Shown piece after piece: positions 35,145 through 42,002 of a stretch of DNA of 64,000 bases. The notes beneath the pieces were generated by a model. It saw only the letters and a list, made by a program, of their open reading frames with translations. It was not told the origin of the DNA and did not search any database. The DNA is from an uncultured Polaribacter sp. Its GTDB lineage: Bacteria > Bacteroidota > Bacteroidia > Flavobacteriales > Flavobacteriaceae. Both the position numbers and the translations under genes were made by a program. Within the stretch, counting starts at the first letter, position 1. Each line of letters opens with the position of its first letter. The stretch spans positions 360,050 through 424,049 of the forward strand of contig NZ_CANNFH010000004.1 in assembly GCF_947503875.1 (NCBI RefSeq). Reading direction: 5' to 3'.

Positions 35145-35579
35145 CTAAACCTTTTTAATTACATTAGTTACAATACCCCAAATTACAAAATCATTTTCTT
35201 CTGTTATTTTTATAATGGGATAATCTGGATTCTCTGGTTGCAACCAAATTTCATTGCCTTGCACACGCAACCTTTTTACGGTAAACTCGCCATCTACATA
35301 ACAAACGGCAATTTTTTTATCTTCTGGGCGCAAACTTCTGTCTATTACCAATAAATCTTGATCGTTTAAGCCTGCATTTATCATAGATTGTCCTTTTACT
35401 TTGGCAAAAAAAGTAGTTTCTTTATTTCTAACCAATTCTTCATCTAAAGACACACGCTCTTGTTCAAAATCTTCTGCAGGAGCAGGAAAACCGGCAGAAA
35501 TACCATTATCTATAAAAAAGGCACCTTCAATTTCCGAGGGTTTTGGCGCAAAAAAATCTAAATTTTCAGATGTAATCAT
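35145..35579 (-). CDS. umuD: UmuD-like SOS mutagenesis protein (S24 peptidase)
   Basis: The 144-aa protein has the LexA/UmuD autoprotease fold without a DNA-binding domain. The cleavage site is A29-G30 in ISAGFPAPAEDF. The catalytic dyad is S65 in KGQSMINAG and K102 in FTVKRL. After RecA-stimulated self-cleavage, UmuD' forms DNA polymerase V with UmuC. No umuC is visible next to it: upstream is a MocR regulator and downstream an unrelated secreted protein. I see no convincing SOS box, but the Bacteroidota LexA site is not well fixed. Confidence 0.9.
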   Translation of the reverse strand: MITSENLDFFAPKPSEIEGAFFIDNGISAGFPAPAEDFEQERVSLDEELVRNKETTFFAKVKGQSMINAGLNDQDLLVIDRSLRPEDKKIAVCYVDGEFTVKRLRVQGNEIWLQPENPDYPIIKITEENDFVIWGIVTNVIKKV

Positions 35580-35619
35580 AATTAGCCAAATTAAAACTTT
35601 TCTTTTAATTTTTTACTTT

Positions 35620-37131
35620 TTAGGCTTGTAAATCTTTTGTAGTAACCTCTAAGTAAGCGGCTTTTAATTTCTGAATCACATTTTCTAACTCTTCAACAGT
35701 TAAATGACCAAAACCAAAACGAATAGCACAAGTGTTTTTATCTTGATATAAAATGGTTTTTGGCAAAAATAAATTGTTTTTTTCTGCGGCTGTTGCCAAT
35801 TTTATTAATGATATTTTTGGTTGAAAATTCAACCAAATTGCTAAACCTCCATTAGGAATTTGCCAAGAAGCTATTTTAGAAAAATGCGTTTGTAAAAGTT
35901 GTGCTAAAACGTCTCTTCTTTTTTTATAAGTAACAATATTTTTATTCATTAAACGATGAATTTCGCCTTCGTTAATTAATTCAGACAACATTTGTTCTTG
36001 TATTAAATCGCCTTGTTCATCTAATAAATACAGATAATTTTTTGCTTCTGTTATTAAATTTTCTGGCGCAATTACAAATCCTGTTTGAAAACTAGGAAAT
36101 AAAGATTGCCCTAATTTACCTAAATAAATTACCATACCATTTGTATCTATACTTGCCAAAGGCTTTGTAGGTGTATTGTTATACTGAAAATCGTAATCAT
36201 AATCATCTTCAATAATTGCAAAACCATAGTTTTTAGCCAATTTTAGCAATGCCAAACGTCTTTTTGTACTTAGACTTATAGTTGTTGGGTAGTCTCTATT
36301 GGCACAAATGTATAGGCATCTAATACTTCCTTTTTTATAATTTTCTGCTATAAAATTTACATCTAAGCCATATTTATCTGTTGGAATGGTTTCTATTTGA
36401 GCACCAGTTTGCTGAAAAATCATATTTGCAGCATAATTACTTAAATTGCCTACCAAAACTACATCCTTTGGTTTAATTAGTAGTTGAGAAACAATGTATA
36501 AACTCATTTCTGTACTTCTGGTACTTATTATATTTGCAGGCCTGCTTGTAAAACCCCTTGTTGTATTTAAATAATTACACAATTGTATTTTAAATATAGA
36601 TAATGAGGTTTCTAAAGGTCTATTCCATTTTTTAATTAAAGTTTTACGTTTCATGGCAGCACTGTACCATCTTGTAAACTCATTTACAGGATGCAAACGC
36701 AAATCTGGTTTACCATCGTTTATAGTATATTTTGCTGCAGTTTTTTGTAACGTAGAAGCTAAATGAAACGATTTTTGAAAAGCAAAACCCGTTTTTTTTA
36801 TGGCCGTTTTTGTACTATTTAATTGATGTGAATAAGCCTTTAACTTATGTTGTTTCACTTTTAAAGGAGCCACAAAAGTTCCTTTGTTAGGTAAAATGGT
36901 TACCCAACCTTGTGCAGCCAATTCATCATAAATAGCAACTGCAGTATTTCTATGTATTTTTAATAGTGAACTTACAGCTCTAGTTCCTGGTAATTTTGCA
37001 GCTGCTGATAAATCGTTTCTTTGTATGGCTTTAATAATTTGTTCGGCAACTTGCGTATAAACAGGTTGCGCAACAGATTTGTTAAAACGAATTTTTGTTC
37101 TAAAAATCTCAAAAACCGGACTATCTTTCAT
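35620..37131 (-). CDS. MocR/PdxR-type regulator (GntR HTH plus aminotransferase-like domain)
   Basis: The 503-aa protein has an N-terminal GntR winged helix (PVYTQVAEQIIKAIQRNDLS, KLPGTRAVSSLLKIHRNTAV, YDELAAQGWV; residues about 23-88). A fold-type I aminotransferase-like domain follows, with IIEDDYDYDFQYN. In MocR proteins the PLP lysine lies in YxGTFSKxLFPxLRxGY. Here the aligned segment is YLGKLGQSLFPSFQTGF, with Gln at 342 in place of Lys and a Lys three residues earlier. It may bind PLP differently or not at all. It is divergent from a TonB-dependent receptor, separated by 75 bp containing a direct repeat. Confidence 0.9.
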   Translation of the reverse strand: MKDSPVFEIFRTKIRFNKSVAQPVYTQVAEQIIKAIQRNDLSAAAKLPGTRAVSSLLKIHRNTAVAIYDELAAQGWVTILPNKGTFVAPLKVKQHKLKAYSHQLNSTKTAIKKTGFAFQKSFHLASTLQKTAAKYTINDGKPDLRLHPVNEFTRWYSAAMKRKTLIKKWNRPLETSLSIFKIQLCNYLNTTRGFTSRPANIISTRSTEMSLYIVSQLLIKPKDVVLVGNLSNYAANMIFQQTGAQIETIPTDKYGLDVNFIAENYKKGSIRCLYICANRDYPTTISLSTKRRLALLKLAKNYGFAIIEDDYDYDFQYNNTPTKPLASIDTNGMVIYLGKLGQSLFPSFQTGFVIAPENLITEAKNYLYLLDEQGDLIQEQMLSELINEGEIHRLMNKNIVTYKKRRDVLAQLLQTHFSKIASWQIPNGGLAIWLNFQPKISLIKLATAAEKNNLFLPKTILYQDKNTCAIRFGFGHLTVEELENVIQKLKAAYLEVTTKDLQA

Positions 37132-37151
37132 TTTAAAACTGGACTATCTTT
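37114..37151. promoter_or_regulatory. Direct-repeat operator candidate for the MocR regulator
   Basis: Two copies of AACYGGACTATCTTT (37114-37128 and 37137-37151) differ at one base and are spaced 23 bp apart, about two helical turns, on the same face. The first overlaps the MocR start codon. MocR/GabR-type regulators bind direct repeats in the divergent spacer with their target gene, so this is the expected place and form. Confidence 0.55.
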
Positions 37152-37206
37152 AAAGTGTTTAAAGTTACGACTTTTGCTCTGTTATTCATATCAAAATAAA
37201 ATTAAA

Positions 37207-39024
37207 ATGTTTCGTAATAAAATAGTAGTTCTTGTTTTTTTTCTGTTAAGTTTTCACTTGTTTTCACAAGATAAAAAAGAAGCACAAAAGTTAGATACTA
37301 TAATTCTTATATCTAACAGAATAGATTTACCTTTTAAAGCCAATTCTAGAACTATAAACATTGTTTCTGCGGCAGATATTAAAAATAGTGCAGCTACAAA
37401 CGTTGCAGATTTATTACAGCAAGTGGCAGGTGTAGATATTAGAAGAAGAGGTACAGGTGGTGCACAAGCAGATTTATACATTAGAGGTGGTGGTTTTGAC
37501 CAAACTTTGTTGTTAATAGATGGTATTAAAATGGATGATGCACAAACAGGGCACCATACCATGAATGCAGCTTTACCAATTGAAGTAATTGAAAGAATAG
37601 AAATTATAAAAGGACCAGCAGCAAGAGTTTTTGGGCAAAATGCATTTACAGGTGCTATTAATATTGTAACTAAAAAGAAATTACGAAGCATTGCTTCTGT
37701 TAATGTTGAAGGTGGTTCTTTTGGACAATTAAATAAATCTGTAACCTTTGGCGAAGAGTTTGAAAACGCTTCTTTTGTAGCGCATATTGGTTCTTTGACA
37801 TCTGAAGGTTATAGAAATAATTCTGATTACGATAACAACAATTATTTTATAAAAGCAATTGTAAATAAGAAGAAACAGCCGATAGAAATTATAGGTACTT
37901 TTTTTGATAAAAAGTTTGGTGCAGAAAACTTTTATACTACAAACCCTACTTTTAATGAATATGAAGAAACTCAAAATAGTGTAATAGGTGTTTCTACAAC
38001 TTTTAAAAACGATAAATTTAAAGTTACACCACGTGTTTATTGGAGAAGAGGTCAAGATATGTTCTTGTTAAGAAGAGATGATCCTGCTTTTTTTAGAAAC
38101 CATCATATTACCAACAAAGTTGGGGTAGAAACCAATGCTTCATATACTTCTAAATTAGGAATTACTGGTTTTGGTGTAGAGTTTTCTAGATACGCAATAA
38201 GCAGTAATAATTTAGGAGATAGAAACAGAACAATTACAAACTTATTTTTAGAGCACCGTTTTAAATTAGGTAATATAGTAGATATTACACCAGGTGTTGC
38301 TGTAAGTTATTTTTCTGATTTTGATTTTAATGCCTTTCCAGGTTTAGATTTAGGTGTACAAATTACAGACAATTTTAAAGCCTATGGTAATGTAGGTTTT
38401 ACGTTTAGAGTACCAACTTATACAGATTTGTTTTATAGCGATCCTGTAACTTCTGGTAACGAAAACCTAGAACCAGAAAGTGCTTTCGCACAAGAAATTG
38501 GTTTTAAATATAACAGCACACGTTTTGCTGGTTCTATTGCATTTTTTAATAGAGATTCAGAAAACTTAATTGATTATATAAGACCAAATGTTAATATAGA
38601 TGTTTTTAGTGCCACCAACATTGCAGAAGTAAACACGCAAGGTTTTGAACTAGAAGGTGCTTATAACTTTCAAATGGCAGGTTACAAACAGGTTTTAAAC
38701 TTTGGTTATACGTATTTAAATGATGATATTTTAGATCAAAATAAAGATTTATCACGTTATTCTTTAAACACTTTAAAGCATCAATTTGTAACTCGTTTTA
38801 CAAGCAAACTGTTTAAAAATGTGAGTCAGAATATTATTTATAAGCACGCAGAAAGAACAGTGGGTACAAGTTACAATGTTTGGGATGCTTCTGTAATTTT
38901 TAATTTTCATAAATTTAATTTTACAGTTACTGCTAACAATATTTTTAATGCAGATTATATAGAAAGTGGTTTTGTGCCAATGCCACCAAGTAATGTTTTA
39001 TTTGGTTTGCGCTACAATTTTTAA
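37207..39024 (+). CDS. TonB-dependent outer-membrane receptor
   Basis: The 605-aa protein has a signal peptide (MFRNKIVVLVFFLLSFHLFSQ). A plug domain follows (about residues 40-150: VADLLQQVAGVDIRRRGTGG, YIRGGGFDQTLLLIDGIKMD, VIERIEIIKGPAARVFG, NAFTGAINIVTKK), then a 22-strand-type barrel ending in FGLRYNF. It resembles BtuB-like transporters of vitamin B12 or chelates. The open frame runs upstream to 37021, but that part is antisense to the MocR start; ATG 37207 gives the signal peptide. The divergent MocR-type regulator suggests a ligand linked to PLP or amine metabolism, but the substrate cannot be read from sequence. Confidence 0.92.
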   Translation: MFRNKIVVLVFFLLSFHLFSQDKKEAQKLDTIILISNRIDLPFKANSRTINIVSAADIKNSAATNVADLLQQVAGVDIRRRGTGGAQADLYIRGGGFDQTLLLIDGIKMDDAQTGHHTMNAALPIEVIERIEIIKGPAARVFGQNAFTGAINIVTKKKLRSIASVNVEGGSFGQLNKSVTFGEEFENASFVAHIGSLTSEGYRNNSDYDNNNYFIKAIVNKKKQPIEIIGTFFDKKFGAENFYTTNPTFNEYEETQNSVIGVSTTFKNDKFKVTPRVYWRRGQDMFLLRRDDPAFFRNHHITNKVGVETNASYTSKLGITGFGVEFSRYAISSNNLGDRNRTITNLFLEHRFKLGNIVDITPGVAVSYFSDFDFNAFPGLDLGVQITDNFKAYGNVGFTFRVPTYTDLFYSDPVTSGNENLEPESAFAQEIGFKYNSTRFAGSIAFFNRDSENLIDYIRPNVNIDVFSATNIAEVNTQGFELEGAYNFQMAGYKQVLNFGYTYLNDDILDQNKDLSRYSLNTLKHQFVTRFTSKLFKNVSQNIIYKHAERTVGTSYNVWDASVIFNFHKFNFTVTANNIFNADYIESGFVPMPPSNVLFGLRYNF

Positions 39025-39051
39025 ATATTTATTTGAGTTAGTTTTTGCTAA

Positions 39052-39081
39052 AAACCATCAGCTTTTATAAGTTGATGGTTT
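39052..39081 (+). terminator. Terminator after the TonB-dependent receptor
   Basis: AAACCATCA and TGATGGTTT are perfect 9-bp arms around a 12-nt loop, 28 bp after the stop. Confidence 0.7.
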
Positions 39082-39155
39082 ATTAGTATTACTTTAATGT
39101 GAAATCGCTATTACTCTTATTGTTGCTGTTTTTATTTAGCCGTTAATTAGTTATT

Positions 39156-39253
39156 TGTCATTTTCAACGCAAAGCAGTATAATTGAGAAATCTAAACCAT
39201 AAGTTTTAATTGAATAGATTTTTCGGCTCCACTACGTTTTGCTCGAAATGACA
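39156..39253. repeat. TGTCA...TGACA inverted element, variant
   Basis: This 98-bp element begins TGTCATTTTCAACG, contains GAGAAATCTAAAC and GAATAGATTT, and ends GCTCGAAATGACA. It is related to the 88-bp inner element at 39333-39420 and at 24017-24104 but has a different left half. Confidence 0.75.
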
Positions 39254-39308
39254 AGTTTTGGTGCTTTTTGAATAACCTTTTTTATTTATTTAAGAATATA
39301 AAAGAGAG

Positions 39309-39444
39309 GCTATCTAAAAAGTATTTTCCAACTGTCATTTCGACTTTATGGAGAAATCTAAATGATAAGTTTTTAATTGAATAGATTTATCTACTCCATT
39401 TTATTTCACTAAAAATGACAAGTTTTGGTGCTTATTAGATAGCT
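39309..39444. repeat. 136-bp inverted-repeat element, copy 2
   Basis: Outer arms GCTATCTAAAAAG and CTTATTAGATAGCT enclose an 88-bp core (39333-39420) with TGTCATTTCGACTTTATGG at the left and AAAAATGACA at the right. The total length and core length equal those of the copy at 23993-24128. Like that copy it lies between convergent genes. The 437-bp spacer 39025-39461 is thus a terminator plus two repeat elements. Confidence 0.85.
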
Positions 39445-39461
39445 ATTTTTTTATAAATTGG

Positions 39462-40814
39462 TTATTTAAACAACCTAAAAATATCGTTTCCGTTTGCAAA
39501 AAGTAGCAGTGTTACTAGTAATACAAACCCAACAACTTGTGCGTATTCTAAAAATTTATCTCCAGGTTTTTTACCAGTTATCATTTCCCAAAGGGTAAAC
39601 ACAACATGCCCTCCATCTAAAGCAGGTATTGGTAAAAGGTTCATAAAACCTAACATAATAGATAAAAATGCGGTAATTGTCCAAAAAGATTCTGCACTAA
39701 ATTCATCAGGAAAAATACTTCCAATAGAAATAAAACCACCCAAACCTTTATATGCTCCTGTGCTTGGGTTAAATATTTTCTTTAGCTGTTTTACGTAATC
39801 AGTTAAGGTTTTCCAAGATTTGTTCCAACCAGCAGGTATTGCTTCTGCAAAAGAATAGTTGATATCTGCTAAATTATAATAGCCTAACTTCTCTAAATCT
39901 TTACCCGGTAAAATTGTGAAACCAACACCAAATTTACCTTCTTCTGTAACTTGTAAATCTATTTGTTTTGTTTGGTTACCTCTTTTTACAGTAGCTGTAA
40001 CTTTTTGATTTTTAAGACCTAGTAAAACATCTTCAGCTTGGTCAAAATATTTTATAGTAGTACCATTTATAGCTGTTATAATGTCTTTAGGCTTTAAATC
40101 TGAATCTACGTTAGGTGAATCTTCAGAAATACCAGCAACTGTAAAAGGATAACGTGGGTAAACTAAAGGTCCCGCATTTTTACCTCTATCCATTAACTGA
40201 GAAATAAAATCTTCAGGAATTTCTTTATCTAAAATTTGCCCTTTTCTTTCAATTTGGTAATTGTTTCCGTTGATAAACTCTAAAGTTAAACCAGCAAATT
40301 TTTGAATTGGTGCACCATCTACAGTTAAAATTTTATCGCCAGTTTGCAAACCTAAATTTTCTGCTAAAGTATTTTCTACCCAAATACCATCTTTATCATT
40401 TACACTTTGGTTTGGTAAAAACTCTTCACCATAAGACCACATTAGCATTATGTAGATAAAAATACCTAACACAAAGTTTACAAAAACACCACCCAACATT
40501 ATAATTAAACGTTGCCAAGCAGGTTTAGATCTAAACTCCCAAGGTTTTGGTGGCAATGCCATTTGTTCCTTGTCCATGCTTTCATCTATCATACCTGCTA
40601 TTTTTACATAGCCACCTAAAGGAATCCAGCCAATACCATAAACGGTTTCGCCTACTTTTTTCTTAAAGATAGAAAATTTATAATCGAAGAATAAGTAGAA
40701 TTTTTCTACTTTGGTTTTAAATAATTTTGCGGGTATAAAGTGCCCTAATTCGTGCAAAACAATTAGTAAAGATAAACTTAGTATAAATTGAGATGCTTTT
40801 ATTAATATTTCCAT
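39462..40814 (-). CDS. rseP: RIP metalloprotease RseP (site-2 protease)
   Basis: RseP is an intramembrane zinc protease of the inner membrane that cleaves anti-sigma factors and remnant signal peptides. The zinc motif HELGH is at residues 21-25 in the first membrane helix. Two PDZ domains follow (about 125-200 and 215-300; LQTGDKILTVDGAPI and LKPKDIITAINGTTI). The second motif NLLPIPALDGGH lies at 392-403 and supplies the third zinc ligand. The 450-aa length is normal. A -7 element lies 29 bp upstream. Confidence 0.95.
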   Translation of the reverse strand: MEILIKASQFILSLSLLIVLHELGHFIPAKLFKTKVEKFYLFFDYKFSIFKKKVGETVYGIGWIPLGGYVKIAGMIDESMDKEQMALPPKPWEFRSKPAWQRLIIMLGGVFVNFVLGIFIYIMLMWSYGEEFLPNQSVNDKDGIWVENTLAENLGLQTGDKILTVDGAPIQKFAGLTLEFINGNNYQIERKGQILDKEIPEDFISQLMDRGKNAGPLVYPRYPFTVAGISEDSPNVDSDLKPKDIITAINGTTIKYFDQAEDVLLGLKNQKVTATVKRGNQTKQIDLQVTEEGKFGVGFTILPGKDLEKLGYYNLADINYSFAEAIPAGWNKSWKTLTDYVKQLKKIFNPSTGAYKGLGGFISIGSIFPDEFSAESFWTITAFLSIMLGFMNLLPIPALDGGHVVFTLWEMITGKKPGDKFLEYAQVVGFVLLVTLLLFANGNDIFRLFK

Positions 40815-40843
40815 TCAGCGTTAAATCATAATTAAAATGCAAA

Positions 40844-40851
40844 CAAAGGTA
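40844..40851 (-). promoter_or_regulatory. -7 promoter element of rseP
   Basis: Minus-strand TACCTTTG matches TAnnTTTG exactly and is 29 bp from the rseP ATG. Confidence 0.55.
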
Positions 40852-40959
40852 CATTTTTAAAGAGAGTTGTAAAAGAACAATTGCAAGATGCTTTTTTATT
40901 TTAACAAAGAATTTAGAATGCTTGGGTTTTCCTTGCTTTTTTAGCGCAATTTTAAGTCG

Positions 40960-40967
40960 TATTTTTG
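40960..40967 (+). promoter_or_regulatory. -7 promoter element of the SCO1 gene
   Basis: TATTTTTG followed by C is 18 bp upstream of ATG 40986. It overlaps a TTG at 40965 that opens the reading frame, so that TTG cannot be the start. Confidence 0.55.
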
Positions 40968-40985
40968 CAATATAATTCTTGTATT

Positions 40986-41666
40986 ATGGAAGTTAAGTTT
41001 TTTAAAAAATCTTTGCCAACACTTATTTTTTTAGGTGTATTTTCTGCAATAGCAGTTCCTATTTTTTATCATCTTTTAAAAGTAGAGAAGAAGTTAAAAA
41101 TTTACAATCCTGCAGATGTAAATCCGCAATTGGTAGATTTTTCTATAAAGCACATTACTAAAGATCATAAAATTGCAGATTTTAAATTGACCAATCAAAA
41201 TGGAGATTTTATCACCAATAAAAATTATGAAGATAAAATTTATGTAGCAGACTTTTTCTTTACACGCTGCAAAACCATTTGTATTGCCATGGCTTTTAAT
41301 ATGAATGAATTGCAAGAATATTACAAAAATGATGATGATATTATGTTTTTATCGCATTCTGTAACGCCTGTAATGGATAGTGTGCCTGTTTTAAAAGAAT
41401 ATGCAATTAATAAAGGTGTTGTAGATGGTAAATGGAATGTAACAACTGGTGCAAAAAAGCATATTTATGAGTTGGCTAGAAAAAGTTATTTTGCAGTTTT
41501 AGACCAAGGAGATGGTGGAGAAGATGATTTTATACACACAGAGCAATTTGTTTTGGTAGATAAAGACAGACGTATTCGTGGGTATTATGATGGCACAGAA
41601 AAAGAAGAAATGCAAAAATTAAAAGAAGATATAGTTTTGTTAAAAGAAGAGTACGCATCTAAATAA
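40986..41666 (+). CDS. SCO1/SenC-type copper chaperone
   Basis: SCO proteins deliver copper to the CuA site of cytochrome oxidase and have a thioredoxin fold. The 226-aa protein has an N-terminal membrane anchor (LPTLIFLGVFSAIAVPIFY). The copper-binding Cys pair is C95-x3-C99 in FFTRCKTICIAM, and the copper-ligand His is H184 in DDFIHTEQFVLVDKD. The gene stands alone between rseP (divergent) and feoA. Heme A synthase, another oxidase-assembly factor, is elsewhere in the window. Confidence 0.92.
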   Translation: MEVKFFKKSLPTLIFLGVFSAIAVPIFYHLLKVEKKLKIYNPADVNPQLVDFSIKHITKDHKIADFKLTNQNGDFITNKNYEDKIYVADFFFTRCKTICIAMAFNMNELQEYYKNDDDIMFLSHSVTPVMDSVPVLKEYAINKGVVDGKWNVTTGAKKHIYELARKSYFAVLDQGDGGEDDFIHTEQFVLVDKDRRIRGYYDGTEKEEMQKLKEDIVLLKEEYASK

Positions 41667-41671
41667 AACTG

Positions 41672-41688
41672 TTTAGAATTATTCTAAA
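41672..41688. promoter_or_regulatory. Candidate iron-regulator operator of feoAB
   Basis: TTTAGAAT-T-ATTCTAAA is a perfect 17-bp palindrome, 8-1-8 (or 7-1-7), lying between the -33 region and the -7 element of feoA. The form resembles Fur-family boxes. Position and neighbouring genes suggest Fe(II)-dependent repression; which regulator binds is inference. Confidence 0.6.
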
Positions 41689-41692
41689 TGCA

Positions 41693-41700
41693 TATATTTG
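41693..41700 (+). promoter_or_regulatory. -7 promoter element of feoA
   Basis: TATATTTG matches TAnnTTTG and lies 4 bp after the palindrome. The leader to the TTG start at 41775 would be about 70 nt. Confidence 0.6.
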
Positions 41701-41774
41701 TTACAGAATTTAGAGTTTTACTTTGGTACTAATCAATATTTACTGAAGGTAAAAATCTTATTATTAGAAAAACT

Positions 41775-42002
41775 TTGAGCACAATTGCAACGTTACGTAT
41801 TGGTGAAATGGGTTACATTTCAGAAGAATCTTTAGATCTTATTCCATTAAAATTATTAGAAATGGGTTGTTTACCAGGCGCAGAGGTAGCCTTAGTGCAA
41901 ATTGCGCCTTTAAACGACCCTTTGTACATCTGTGTTAATGGTAGTCATTTGGCAATTCGTAAAGAAACAGCTTCACTCATAAAAATATTAAAAGCAAATT
42001 AA
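41775..42002 (+). CDS. feoA: Ferrous iron transport protein A
   Basis: FeoA is a small SH3-like protein needed for FeoB-dependent Fe(II) uptake. The 75-aa sequence (ATLRIGEMGYISEE, KLLEMGCLPGAEVALVQIAP, GSHLAIRKETASLI) is a typical FeoA. The start is TTG at 41775; there is no upstream ATG in frame, and starting at the next Met would remove the first beta-strand. The stop TAA overlaps the feoB ATG (TAATG), indicating translational coupling. Confidence 0.92.
   Translation: MSTIATLRIGEMGYISEESLDLIPLKLLEMGCLPGAEVALVQIAPLNDPLYICVNGSHLAIRKETASLIKILKAN

Noticed and set aside
37021..37206. N-terminal extension of the TonB receptor
   Set aside because: It lies antisense to the MocR start and across the regulatory repeat; the signal peptide begins at 37207.
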